Positions 27,184 through 35,581 of a stretch of DNA of 64,000 nucleotides are shown here, piece by piece. The number at the start of each line of letters is the position of its first letter. The stretch's first letter is position 1. The notes below the pieces were generated by a model that saw only the letters and a list, made by a program, of their open reading frames with translations, had not been told where the DNA came from and made no database searches. The position numbers and the translations under genes were made by a program. This DNA comes from Bacteroidota bacterium (GTDB taxonomy: Bacteria > Bacteroidota > Bacteroidia > Flavobacteriales > Flavobacteriaceae): contig JADFOK010000001.1 of assembly GCA_022562895.1 (NCBI GenBank), positions 62,001 to 126,000 on the forward strand, in the 5' to 3' direction.

Positions 27184-27705
27184 ATGTACGAAGGGAAGTT
27201 TCCTGATAAAAGGTATAAACATACCTTAGCTTTTTTACAAGAAGTAGTTACTACTGAAGAAAAAATTCTTGATTTAGGAATTTCAAATCCATTTTCTGAA
27301 ATTTTAATTAATTTAAATTATTCGGTTACAAACACCCAAGGTGAGGATCTTGATGTAAACACTTCAGTTGTTAAAACAGAAAATTTTGATGTGATTACTG
27401 CTTTTCAAATATTAGAACATCTGGTGGCACCTTTTAATGTATTAAAAGATATTAAAGCTAAAAAATTACTGGCATCTGTGCCATTAAAACTGTGGTATGC
27501 CTCCTCTTACAAGAGCAAAACCAATGAATGGGACCGTCACTATCACGAATTTGAAGATTGGCAATTCGACTGGTTATTGGAAAAAGCCGGATGGCAGATA
27601 ATGAAAAAAGAAAAATTTACAAATCCGCCAAATAAAATAGGCCTCCGCCCATTTCTTAGGCGATTTTCTCCTCGTTACTATCTGGTATATGCTGAAAGAA
27701 AATAA
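27184..27705 (+). CDS. Class I SAM-dependent methyltransferase-like protein
   Basis: 173 residues, short for the family. The motif I region reads ILDLGISNPFS where a typical enzyme has DxGxGxG. The conserved FDVITAFQILEHLVAPFNVLKDI and the aromatic-rich DRHYHEFEDWQFDWLLEKAGW match UbiE/Methyltransf_11-like proteins. The glycine loop is weak, so it may bind SAM poorly or act as an accessory subunit. It is sandwiched without gaps between the ketoacyl synthase and glycosyltransferase genes, so the three are made together. Confidence 0.75.
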   Translation: MYEGKFPDKRYKHTLAFLQEVVTTEEKILDLGISNPFSEILINLNYSVTNTQGEDLDVNTSVVKTENFDVITAFQILEHLVAPFNVLKDIKAKKLLASVPLKLWYASSYKSKTNEWDRHYHEFEDWQFDWLLEKAGWQIMKKEKFTNPPNKIGLRPFLRRFSPRYYLVYAERK

Positions 27706-28559
27706 TGAATTTCTATATCGTCATACCAGCACATAATGAAGAAGCTTACATAGCACAAACTCTACAGTCTTTGATTGAACAGACCTTTCCTCCAAAGAAA
27801 ATTGTAGTTGTAAATGATAATTCTACAGATGGAACTCAAACAATTATTGATAATTTTTCTGAGAAATATCCTTCTATTAGCAGTATAAAAACTAATTCAA
27901 AAGATGAACACATCCCAGGAAGTAAAGTAATTAATGCATTTAATAAAGGCCTCGAAACTTTAGATGAACATTATGAAGTGATATGTAAATTTGATGCTGA
28001 TTTAATTTTTCCTTCCAATTATATTGAAACAATTGAAACCATTTTCAGAAAAAACAAAGAATGTGGAATGGCAGGAGGATTTTGTTATATCAATAAAAAT
28101 AGCACTTGGATTTTAGAGACCCTAACCAATAAAGATCATATTCGAGGGGCATTAAAAGCCTATAGAAAAGAATGTTTCTCAGAAATCGGTGGATTAAAAA
28201 GCACCATGGGCTGGGACACCGTTGATGAACTAATAGCACAATACCATGGTTGGCAGGTTTGTTTAGATGAAACTCTAAAAGTTAAACACTTAAAACCTAC
28301 AGGAAAATACTATAGTAAAGCATCAAAGCACAAACAAGGGGAAGCTTTTTATAAAATTCGCTATAATTATATACTATGTTTGATTGCGTCGTTAAAACTC
28401 GCTGTAAAGAAAAAAAGTTTATTGTATTTTATCAACTGTATGAAAGGGTATCACAAATCAAAGAGAAATAATTTACCTTTTATAGTTTCAGAAAAAGAAG
28501 GAGTGTTCATAAGAAAACTTCGCTGGAAGAATATTAAAAAGAAATTTTTGTTGTTTTAA
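27705..28559 (+). CDS. Family 2 glycosyltransferase
   Basis: 284 residues, GT-A fold. The N-terminus FYIVIPAHNEEAYIAQTLQSL and VVVNDNSTDGT bind the sugar nucleotide; the DAD of CKFDADLIFP is the metal-binding DxD. No transmembrane helix is obvious, so it is a soluble or peripheral enzyme at the inner membrane face. Its ATG overlaps the upstream stop (TAATG). The acceptor is unknown; the neighbouring ketoacyl synthase and methyltransferase suggest a modified lipid or glycolipid. Confidence 0.88.
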   Translation: MNFYIVIPAHNEEAYIAQTLQSLIEQTFPPKKIVVVNDNSTDGTQTIIDNFSEKYPSISSIKTNSKDEHIPGSKVINAFNKGLETLDEHYEVICKFDADLIFPSNYIETIETIFRKNKECGMAGGFCYINKNSTWILETLTNKDHIRGALKAYRKECFSEIGGLKSTMGWDTVDELIAQYHGWQVCLDETLKVKHLKPTGKYYSKASKHKQGEAFYKIRYNYILCLIASLKLAVKKKSLLYFINCMKGYHKSKRNNLPFIVSEKEGVFIRKLRWKNIKKKFLLF

Positions 28560-28619
28560 TATTATTATCTTTAGAAAAGAGTTCATATGTACTTTTGAAA
28601 ATCTAAACCAAATCCTTTT

Positions 28620-29744
28620 ATGAAAAAATATTTGACTTTAATTATTGTTTTCTTGTTATGTGTATTTACTACTTTTTCCTGTAAAAAAGCAAAAGCAACA
28701 AACAAAACAGAACTTACATCTTCAGAAAATAAAGCTCCAAAAAACATTATTTTATTAATAGGAGATGGCATGGGCTTAAGTCAAGTTTCAGTAAGTCAAT
28801 TTTACAATAATGAAACATCAAACTTCGATCGTTTTTCAATAATTGGACTTATTAAAACGTCTGCTCATGGAAGTTTAATAACAGATTCTGCCGCCGCCGC
28901 TACTGCACTAGCTTCTGGGGTAAAAACCTACAATGGTGCAATTGGTGTTACTAAAGATTCTATATCTGTTGAAACGATTGTAGAACAAATTTCAAATCGG
29001 GGAATAGCAACCGGTCTTATTGCTACTTCTTCTATCACTCATGCCACTCCAGCAAGTTTTTATGCCCATGTGAAATCCAGGAGTATGTATGAGGATATTG
29101 CTTATTTTTTGGTAAACTCTGATATAGATTTCTTTGCTGGTGGCGGACTAAAGTTTTTCAATAAAAGAAAGGATAAAAAAGATTTAATTGCTCAGTTAAA
29201 ACGTAATGGTTTTGACGTAAACACAGTTGTTTTACCACAAAACATTTTATCAAACCCGCCTTCAGGACAGCCAAGAAAGCAAGCCATTTTGCTTGCAGAA
29301 GACGAAATGCCAAAGATGAATGAAGGCAGAGGTGATTTTCTTCCTAATGCCACAAAACTAGCTCTTGAAGTTCTATCAAAAAATGAAAATGGTTTTTTTC
29401 TAATGATAGAAGGATCACAAATAGATTGGGGAGGTCACGATAATGATTCGGATTATTTAATTAGTGAACTCCTGGATTTTGATAAAACAATTGGACTAGT
29501 TTTAGATTTTGCAATTCAAAACGGTGAAACTTTAGTAATTGTTACCGCAGATCATGAAACAGGGGGTTTTACACTATCCAATGACGATGGAAATGATAAT
29601 AAGATAAAACCAACTTTTTCAACAAATGACCATTCAGCAACATTGATTCCCGTTTTTGCAGAAGGCCCCGGCGCTTCTTTATTTGGAGGTATATATGAAA
29701 ATACAGCTGTTTATACTAAAATGATATCTCTTTTTTCCGAATAG
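28620..29744 (+). CDS. Alkaline phosphatase, lipoprotein form
   Basis: 374 residues. It begins with a signal peptide and lipobox (TTFSC, Cys21), so it is anchored in the envelope. Catalytic features of PhoA-type enzymes are present: metal site NIILLIGDGMG, nucleophile Ser90 in TDSAAAATALASG, IEGSQIDWGGHDND, TADHETGGF and the last metal His in NDHSATLIPVFAEGPGA. It should release phosphate from organic phosphates in the periplasm or at the surface. At 374 residues it lacks large insertions. The gene is alone, between the glycosyltransferase and the ABC permease. Confidence 0.93.
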   Translation: MKKYLTLIIVFLLCVFTTFSCKKAKATNKTELTSSENKAPKNIILLIGDGMGLSQVSVSQFYNNETSNFDRFSIIGLIKTSAHGSLITDSAAAATALASGVKTYNGAIGVTKDSISVETIVEQISNRGIATGLIATSSITHATPASFYAHVKSRSMYEDIAYFLVNSDIDFFAGGGLKFFNKRKDKKDLIAQLKRNGFDVNTVVLPQNILSNPPSGQPRKQAILLAEDEMPKMNEGRGDFLPNATKLALEVLSKNENGFFLMIEGSQIDWGGHDNDSDYLISELLDFDKTIGLVLDFAIQNGETLVIVTADHETGGFTLSNDDGNDNKIKPTFSTNDHSATLIPVFAEGPGASLFGGIYENTAVYTKMISLFSE

Positions 29745-29800
29745 TCTTTTTTCAGAAAAACAATCACGAATTTTGTTACTTTAGCAAGAGTTAATAAACT

Positions 29801-30538
29801 ATGAAGTACCTCAGAGATATTGGTTCCTATTTTATAATGCTTAGAAAAGTATTTAGTAGTCCTACCAAAGGGTCTGTACTTAGAGAACTCATTTTTAAAG
29901 AAATTGATGATCTAATAATAAGTTCTTTAGGAATTGTTTCTTTTATCTCATTTTTTGTAGGGGGAGTAATTGCCATACAAACTGCTCTTAATGTAGACAA
30001 CCCACTTATACCAAAATCCTTAATTGGTTTTGCAACCCGACAATCCATAATTCTTGAGTTTGCCCCAACATTTATTTCAATTATTATGGCTGGTAAGGTC
30101 GGGTCTTTTATTACATCAAGTATTGGTTCCATGCGAGTAACAGAGCAAATAGATGCTTTGGAGGTCATGGGAGTTAATTCTTTAAATTATTTGGTATTTC
30201 CAAAAATAATAGCATTACTCTTTTATCCTTTTTTAATAGCCATTGCTATGTTCTTGGGAATTATAGGTGGATTAATTGCAAGTGTATATGGAGGATTTAC
30301 CTCTATAACCGACTTTATTATTGGCATTCAAGATTCTTTTACACCATTTCATCTGGTTTATGCTTTTATTAAAACATTTGTATTTGCATTTATCATTGCA
30401 ACAATACCATCCTGGCAGGGGTATTATATGAGAGGAGGCGCCCTTGAAGTTGGAAAAGCAAGTACCAACTCCTTTGTATGGACTAGTGTATTAATTATTT
30501 TGACTAATTATATTATAACTCAACTTTTGTTAAGCTAA
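29801..30538 (+). CDS. Mla-type ABC transporter permease (MlaE family)
   Basis: 245 residues, about five transmembrane helices. The conserved MlaE core is present: FVGGVIAIQTALNV, LEFAPTFISIIMAGKVGSFITSSIGSMRVTEQIDALEVMGVN and the following PKIIALLFYPFLI. The family moves phospholipids between the inner and outer membrane. The ATG of the ATPase gene overlaps its stop by one base, so the two form one transporter core. The MCE substrate-binding protein (MlaD) is not in the window. Confidence 0.93.
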   Translation: MKYLRDIGSYFIMLRKVFSSPTKGSVLRELIFKEIDDLIISSLGIVSFISFFVGGVIAIQTALNVDNPLIPKSLIGFATRQSIILEFAPTFISIIMAGKVGSFITSSIGSMRVTEQIDALEVMGVNSLNYLVFPKIIALLFYPFLIAIAMFLGIIGGLIASVYGGFTSITDFIIGIQDSFTPFHLVYAFIKTFVFAFIIATIPSWQGYYMRGGALEVGKASTNSFVWTSVLIILTNYIITQLLLS

Positions 30539-31302
30539 TGATTAAGGCTGAAAACATATCAATACGATTAGGTGATGAAGAAATCTTAAAAGAGATTTCT
30601 ACCACATTCGATAGAGGAAAAACCAATCTAGTTATAGGGCGGAGTGGAAGTGGGAAAACTGTTATGGTTAAATGTTTAATAGGGCTTTTTACTCCCGATG
30701 TAGGGAGCATATATTTTGAAGATAAAGCCATAAAAGTCATGAATGAAAATGAGAAACGTATTTTAAGAGAAGATACAGGAATGTTATTTCAAGGCGGAGC
30801 TTTATTTGATTCTATGAATATTGAAGAAAACGTAATGTTCCCACTTCGAATGTTTAGTAATAAGAAAAGACCTGAAATGTTAGCCCGTGTAAACGAAGTA
30901 TTAAAACGTGTGGAATTAGAAAATGTAAACAAAAAATTTCCAGATGAAATATCAGGTGGGATGAAAAAAAGAGTGTCTATAGCAAGAGCTATCGTAAACA
31001 AACCAAAATATCTTTTCTGTGATGAACCCAACTCAGGCCTTGACCCAAAAACAGCTACTTTAATAGATAATTTAATTCAGGAAATTACAAAAGAAAATAA
31101 TATTACAACTGTGGTAGTAACACACGACATGAACTCTGTTATGGAAATTGGTGAAAAAATTGTACTCCTTAAAAATGGAAGGATAGTATGGGAAGGGAGC
31201 AACCAGGAAATCTTTAAAACAGACAATAAAGATATTAGCGATTTTGTATATTCTTCAGATTTATTCAAAAAAATAAGGGATATCCAAATTGAGGAGCAAT
31301 GA
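30538..31302 (+). CDS. Mla-type ABC transporter ATP-binding protein (MlaF family)
   Basis: 254 residues. Walker A GRSGSGKT (about residues 34-41), ABC signature SGGMKKR (where most ABC proteins read LSGGQ; GGMKKR is the MlaF type) and Walker B YLFCDEPNSGLDP with Glu163 are intact, as is the switch His in VVVTHDM. It powers the MlaE-like permease encoded just upstream for retrograde or anterograde lipid transport. Confidence 0.94.
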   Translation: MIKAENISIRLGDEEILKEISTTFDRGKTNLVIGRSGSGKTVMVKCLIGLFTPDVGSIYFEDKAIKVMNENEKRILREDTGMLFQGGALFDSMNIEENVMFPLRMFSNKKRPEMLARVNEVLKRVELENVNKKFPDEISGGMKKRVSIARAIVNKPKYLFCDEPNSGLDPKTATLIDNLIQEITKENNITTVVVTHDMNSVMEIGEKIVLLKNGRIVWEGSNQEIFKTDNKDISDFVYSSDLFKKIRDIQIEEQ

Positions 31303-31372
31303 GTTTTAAATAATATTTTATGAAATTCAAAATATTTGACTTATTTTTAGACTCTTATAAAATAATATTGAT

Positions 31373-32986
31373 ATGAAAAACATCCTACTTTATGGTATCG
31401 CAATACTATGCGGTACTTCTTTAATGGCTCAAGTTACTTTCACTAATCAAAGTGGATTAATTGGAAATTATCCTGATACTTCTGAAGTTGCAGTTGATAT
31501 GAATGGCGATTACTTAGACGACTACGTACGTGTTTCAAGTAGTGGAATAGGAATTGATTATCAACTACCTGATGGTACTTTTAATTCTGTATTTTATGCA
31601 ATGAGTATTCAAAATCCACCAACCTGGAGTGTTGCTGCTGCAGATATTGATGGTAATGGTTATGTAGACTTAGTATTAGGAAACGGCTCACGTGTTTCAT
31701 TTTTATTTGCCAATGCTGATGGAACAGGTTATTCTGAAACCACCTTTCCCGAATATATTTTCTCACAGAGATCTAATTTAGTAGACATTGATAATGACGG
31801 AGATCTAGATGCATTTGTATGTCATGATGTAGATGAAAGCCATCCTTATAGAAATGATGGCAATCAAAATATGGTTTTTGATCAAAATTTAATACAAACA
31901 ATAGATCTTGCTGGAAATTATGCATCTGTTTGGGTAGATTTCGATAATGATGGTGATACCGATATGTATCTTACCAAGTGCAGACAGGGGTCAGTACCTG
32001 GTGATCCAGAACGAACCAATGCTATGTACCGTAATAATGGTGATGGCACCTATACTGAAATGGCAGCATCTATTAACATGGCCGATAATGCCCAATCTTG
32101 GACAACAGTTTTTGAAGATTTTGACAACGATGGTGATTTCGATGCATTTACTGTAAACCATGATGATCAAAATAGATTTTATGAAAATGATGGTAATGGT
32201 GTATTTACAGATATTATTGGAATTACGGGGATAGATCCTAATGATTTAGGCGCATGGGAAAATCAAGCTGCGGATTTTAATAACGATGGTTATGTAGATA
32301 TTTTTTCTGAAATGTCTAAAGAATTATATCTGAATAATGGAGATATGACATTTACAGGCTATGACTTACCTTTTGATGAAGGGGCTATTGGTGATTTTAA
32401 TAACGATGGATTCCTCGATGTGGTAAATAATGGAAATTTATATATAAACGATGGAAACTCTAACAATTGGGTTAAAGTAGGATTAGAAGGTGTAGATAGC
32501 AATATAAGTGGTATTGGAGCTCGTGTTAAAATATATGGTGATTGGGGAATACAAATTCGTGAAGTGCGTTCTGGTGAAGGATTTAGTCATTCAAACTCTT
32601 TAAATTGTCATTTTGGTATAGCAACTAATACTTCCATTGATAAAATTGTTGTTGAATGGCCATCTGGTACTGTAGATGAGTTTATGAATCCTGATATTAA
32701 CACACAACACATAATTGTAGAAGGCTCCTATATACTTGCAACTACAGATTTTGAAATAGAAGGAATTAACCTGTATCCAAATCCAACAATAGATATTATT
32801 AATTTCTCTTTAAGAGGATTGGAAAATACTCAAGTTAATATTATAGATATGAACGGTAGAATAGTTTTAAAAACAATAATTTCTTCTGAAAACAATATAA
32901 GTGTTTCTTCACTAAAAAGCGGAGTTTATTTTGTACAGTTAGAAGTAGAAAACAAAACTGTTAGTTACAAGTTTGTGAAAAGATAA
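31373..32986 (+). CDS. Type IX-secreted VCBS/UnbV repeat protein
   Basis: 537 residues. Signal peptide (ILLYGIAILCGTSLMAQ), then FG-GAP/VCBS calcium loops (DMNGDYLDDY, DIDGNGYVDL, DIDNDGDLDA, DFDNDGDTDM, DFNNDGFLDV), an ASPIC/UnbV domain (GARVKIYGDWGIQIREVRSGEGFSHSNSLNCHFGIA, VVEWPSG) and a C-terminal type A sorting domain (LYPNPTIDIINFSL...GVYFVQLEVENKTVSYKFVKR). The sorting domain predicts export by the PorU/PorV machinery encoded 8-12 kb away and attachment to or release from the surface. Its repeats echo the lipoprotein at 3.2-6.5 kb, but it uses a different export route. Ligand unknown. Confidence 0.9.
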   Translation: MKNILLYGIAILCGTSLMAQVTFTNQSGLIGNYPDTSEVAVDMNGDYLDDYVRVSSSGIGIDYQLPDGTFNSVFYAMSIQNPPTWSVAAADIDGNGYVDLVLGNGSRVSFLFANADGTGYSETTFPEYIFSQRSNLVDIDNDGDLDAFVCHDVDESHPYRNDGNQNMVFDQNLIQTIDLAGNYASVWVDFDNDGDTDMYLTKCRQGSVPGDPERTNAMYRNNGDGTYTEMAASINMADNAQSWTTVFEDFDNDGDFDAFTVNHDDQNRFYENDGNGVFTDIIGITGIDPNDLGAWENQAADFNNDGYVDIFSEMSKELYLNNGDMTFTGYDLPFDEGAIGDFNNDGFLDVVNNGNLYINDGNSNNWVKVGLEGVDSNISGIGARVKIYGDWGIQIREVRSGEGFSHSNSLNCHFGIATNTSIDKIVVEWPSGTVDEFMNPDINTQHIIVEGSYILATTDFEIEGINLYPNPTIDIINFSLRGLENTQVNIIDMNGRIVLKTIISSENNISVSSLKSGVYFVQLEVENKTVSYKFVKR

Positions 32987-33005
32987 TTAAGATTTTTCTG
33001 ATAAT

Positions 33006-33036
33006 AAAAAAGACGCCAATATGGCGTCTTTTTTAA
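33006..33036 (+). terminator. Strong Rho-independent terminator
   Basis: Perfect 12-bp arms AAAAAAGACGCC and GGCGTCTTTTTT around loop AATAT end the VCBS protein transcript. By symmetry it may also stop leftward transcription past manC's end. Confidence 0.88.
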
Positions 33037-33137
33037 TTATCATTTACAATTTTAAGTGAAACAAATTTTAATCTAAACTTAAGCCATTTTTCTAATTTAG
33101 CCACATTTTAATCTCATTGTTGTTTTCAAAAATCTAT

Positions 33138-34217
33138 TTATGTATATTTTTTGCCGAATTTATTTTTCACCTCGGCCAATAGGCTTTTTATATCCTGTTC
33201 TTTTTCTTTAGGAAAAATAAAAAGAACATTGTCCTTATCAACTATAATATAATTTTCTAATCCATCAACTACTACTAATTTTTCTGAGCTTGTATAAATC
33301 ATATTTCCTTTAGCATCTTTTGTAAAAGGGATAGCCCTTACAAATGCATTTTGTGCATCATCTTTATCAAGTTCACTATACAATGCTCCCCAGGTACCCA
33401 GATCATTCCAATCAAAAGAAGCTTTTTTTACAAACACATTAGAGGCTTTCTCCAGAATAGCAAAATCGATGGATATATTTTCAGATTTCTTATAGTTTTC
33501 ATAAATAAAATTATTTTCTTCTGAAGTATTAAATCTATCAAAACCTTCAGAAAAAAGAACATACATTTCAGACATGTTTTTTTCAAAAGAGTCCAAAATA
33601 CTTTTTACACTCCAAATAAATATTCCTGCATTCCATAAATAATTACCTTCAGATAAAAATTTTTTTGCGGTTTCATAATCAGGTTTCTCTTTAAATTCTA
33701 TAACTTTTTTAATGGTATCAATATCGCTTTTATCGCTTTCAATATAACCATAACCCGTATTGGGAAATGTGGGTTCAATCCCAAGTGTTAAAATCATATC
33801 CTTTGATTTACAGGCTTTAAAACAGGTATCAACATCATCTAAAAAGGATGTCTCATCTTCAATCCAGTGATCGCTAGGAACTACCAAAATTAATGCATTT
33901 GGATTTTCTTTATATATTTTAAAAGCAGATAATAATAAGCAAGGTGCTGTATTACGCATAACTGGTTCGAGAACAATATGAGTTGAAGAAATTTTTGGAA
34001 GTTGTTCTAAAACCAAATCTATATAACGGTCATTGGTTAAAATATATGTGTTTTGAGGGGGTATTAAGCTACTAATTCGTTCAACTGTTTTTTGCAGTAA
34101 TGTTTGCCCTGTTCCGAGCATATCATGAAATTGTTTGGGAAATTGTGAAGTACTTACCGGCCAAAGTCTTGAGCCTATTCCTCCCGCCATTATTACCGCA
34201 TAATAATTGGTGTTCAT
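33138..34217 (-). CDS. manC: Mannose-1-phosphate guanylyltransferase
   Basis: 359 residues, single-domain nucleotidyltransferase. It makes GDP-mannose from GTP and mannose-1-phosphate for surface polysaccharides and fucose-type sugars. The signature YAVIMAGGIGSRLWPVSTSQFPKQF and the later VPSDHWIED, GIEPTFPNTGYGYIE, WNAGIFIW and FDWNDLGTWG are all typical. There is no fused phosphomannose isomerase domain. It is the last gene after sprT, with a 3-base gap. Confidence 0.94.
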   Translation of the reverse strand: MNTNYYAVIMAGGIGSRLWPVSTSQFPKQFHDMLGTGQTLLQKTVERISSLIPPQNTYILTNDRYIDLVLEQLPKISSTHIVLEPVMRNTAPCLLLSAFKIYKENPNALILVVPSDHWIEDETSFLDDVDTCFKACKSKDMILTLGIEPTFPNTGYGYIESDKSDIDTIKKVIEFKEKPDYETAKKFLSEGNYLWNAGIFIWSVKSILDSFEKNMSEMYVLFSEGFDRFNTSEENNFIYENYKKSENISIDFAILEKASNVFVKKASFDWNDLGTWGALYSELDKDDAQNAFVRAIPFTKDAKGNMIYTSSEKLVVVDGLENYIIVDKDNVLFIFPKEKEQDIKSLLAEVKNKFGKKYT

Positions 34218-34220
34218 ATT

Positions 34221-34817
34221 TCAATTTATAAATTCAACTTCTGCATTGGGATTGAACAAATACACTCTTCCGGTCGATACTTCAAGGCATTCATATCGCT
34301 TTACTCGTTTATTTCCACGTTTAAATATTTTCCCATTATATAGTCGAAACTTCCCTCCTAATGGTATTTCAAATATATAATTTTTATCATTGGGTGGATC
34401 GTATCGTTTTAAAGCCAATGATAGTTTCGCATCCGAGTCACTACTTGCTCTTGGGTTTTTAAAGTGAATAGCCAGTAATGGCATTAGTTCTATAGGAAAG
34501 ACCTCGGGGCGTAAAAAAGGTAACATTATTCGCTGAAAGGTCTTTTTCCATTCCCAGCCATGAGGTCTAATGGCTTTACCAAATTCTTTAAAAGTAAGTA
34601 GATGTGCAAGCTCATGAATCAAAGTAATTAAAAAACGATACCTGTTTAGATTAGTATTTACTGTTATTTGATGATTCCCATTGAGCATTTTACGATAATC
34701 CCCATGACGGGTAACCCGTTCATTAACTATTTTAAGGTGAATATTGTTTTTTTCAATTAATTGCAAAATAGCTGTAACAGCAGCTTCGGGTATATAGTTT
34801 TTGATTGTTTCAGACAT
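34221..34817 (-). CDS. SprT-like zinc metallopeptidase family protein
   Basis: 198 residues. The SprT domain has the zinc motif H68-ELA-H72 (LITLIHELAHLLTFKEFG), preceded by the TVNTNLNRYRFLIT strand and followed by a Lys/Arg-rich C-terminal part ending in FNPNAEVEFIN. SprT/Spartan proteins in eukaryotes clear DNA-protein crosslinks; the bacterial role is not settled. It sits 8 bases after an SDR gene and 3 before manC, an arrangement I believe is common in Flavobacteriaceae though no functional link is evident. Confidence 0.88.
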   Translation of the reverse strand: MSETIKNYIPEAAVTAILQLIEKNNIHLKIVNERVTRHGDYRKMLNGNHQITVNTNLNRYRFLITLIHELAHLLTFKEFGKAIRPHGWEWKKTFQRIMLPFLRPEVFPIELMPLLAIHFKNPRASSDSDAKLSLALKRYDPPNDKNYIFEIPLGGKFRLYNGKIFKRGNKRVKRYECLEVSTGRVYLFNPNAEVEFIN

Positions 34818-34825
34818 ATATCTCT

Positions 34826-35506
34826 TTAGGGTGTTGAACTTGAAACCTGTAAGACTTTCCCATTATACAGTTTATTCCTATTTAAGGAAAAATCCAAAAT
34901 ATACAATGCCATTTCTTTCGCTGTTATTGGTGCTTTATATCCAGGAAATGATTGTTCTAACATTTCGGTTTGTACCGCCCCCAAAGCTAATACATTAAAT
35001 GATGGACCCGTTTTTTTATATTCTTCAGCAAGAATTTCAGTCAATGTTATTAATGCCCCTTTACTACTACTATAGGCACTTAGTCCCGGAAATTTTGAAC
35101 TACCTTGTATTCCCCCCATACTACTTATATTAACTACATGGCCTGTATTATCCATAAAAGGAAGTATTACTTGTGTTAATGCTACAACCCCAAATACATT
35201 TACATCATATACATTTTTAAATTCTTCAAGAGTAGTTTTTGCAAATGGTTTATTGAGCAATATCCCAGAGTTGTTGATCAAAATATCTACTCTGTTCCAA
35301 TTTTTCTGAATAAACTCCGAAACATTTACAATATCTTTAATTTTCGTAATATCAAATGAAAAAGAGGTGCAACCCTCCAAATCTAGATCTGAAATAGGTG
35401 TAGCGTTCCGAGATAGTGCTAAAACCTGGTGTCCTGCCTCTATAAAAAGTTTTACCATATGGTAGCCTATCCCTCGACTAGTTCCTGTAATGATTATATT
35501 TTTCAT
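34826..35506 (-). CDS. Short-chain dehydrogenase/reductase
   Basis: 226 residues, Rossmann fold. The cofactor motif TGTSRGIGYHM, the NNSG-type stretch ILINNSGIL, and the catalytic YSSSKGAL (Tyr-x3-Lys) are intact, preceded by VNISSMGG with the catalytic Ser. The C-terminal part is short. Substrate unknown. First gene of SDR-sprT-manC; the 75 bases before it follow pdhC. Confidence 0.9.
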   Translation of the reverse strand: MKNIIITGTSRGIGYHMVKLFIEAGHQVLALSRNATPISDLDLEGCTSFSFDITKIKDIVNVSEFIQKNWNRVDILINNSGILLNKPFAKTTLEEFKNVYDVNVFGVVALTQVILPFMDNTGHVVNISSMGGIQGSSKFPGLSAYSSSKGALITLTEILAEEYKKTGPSFNVLALGAVQTEMLEQSFPGYKAPITAKEMALYILDFSLNRNKLYNGKVLQVSSSTP

Positions 35507-35581
35507 ACTTAAATATACTTAAATCTTATTAAGTTAAAAATAGAATATAGGTAAATGGGTATTGTTTTTTTTTCAAGTTGA

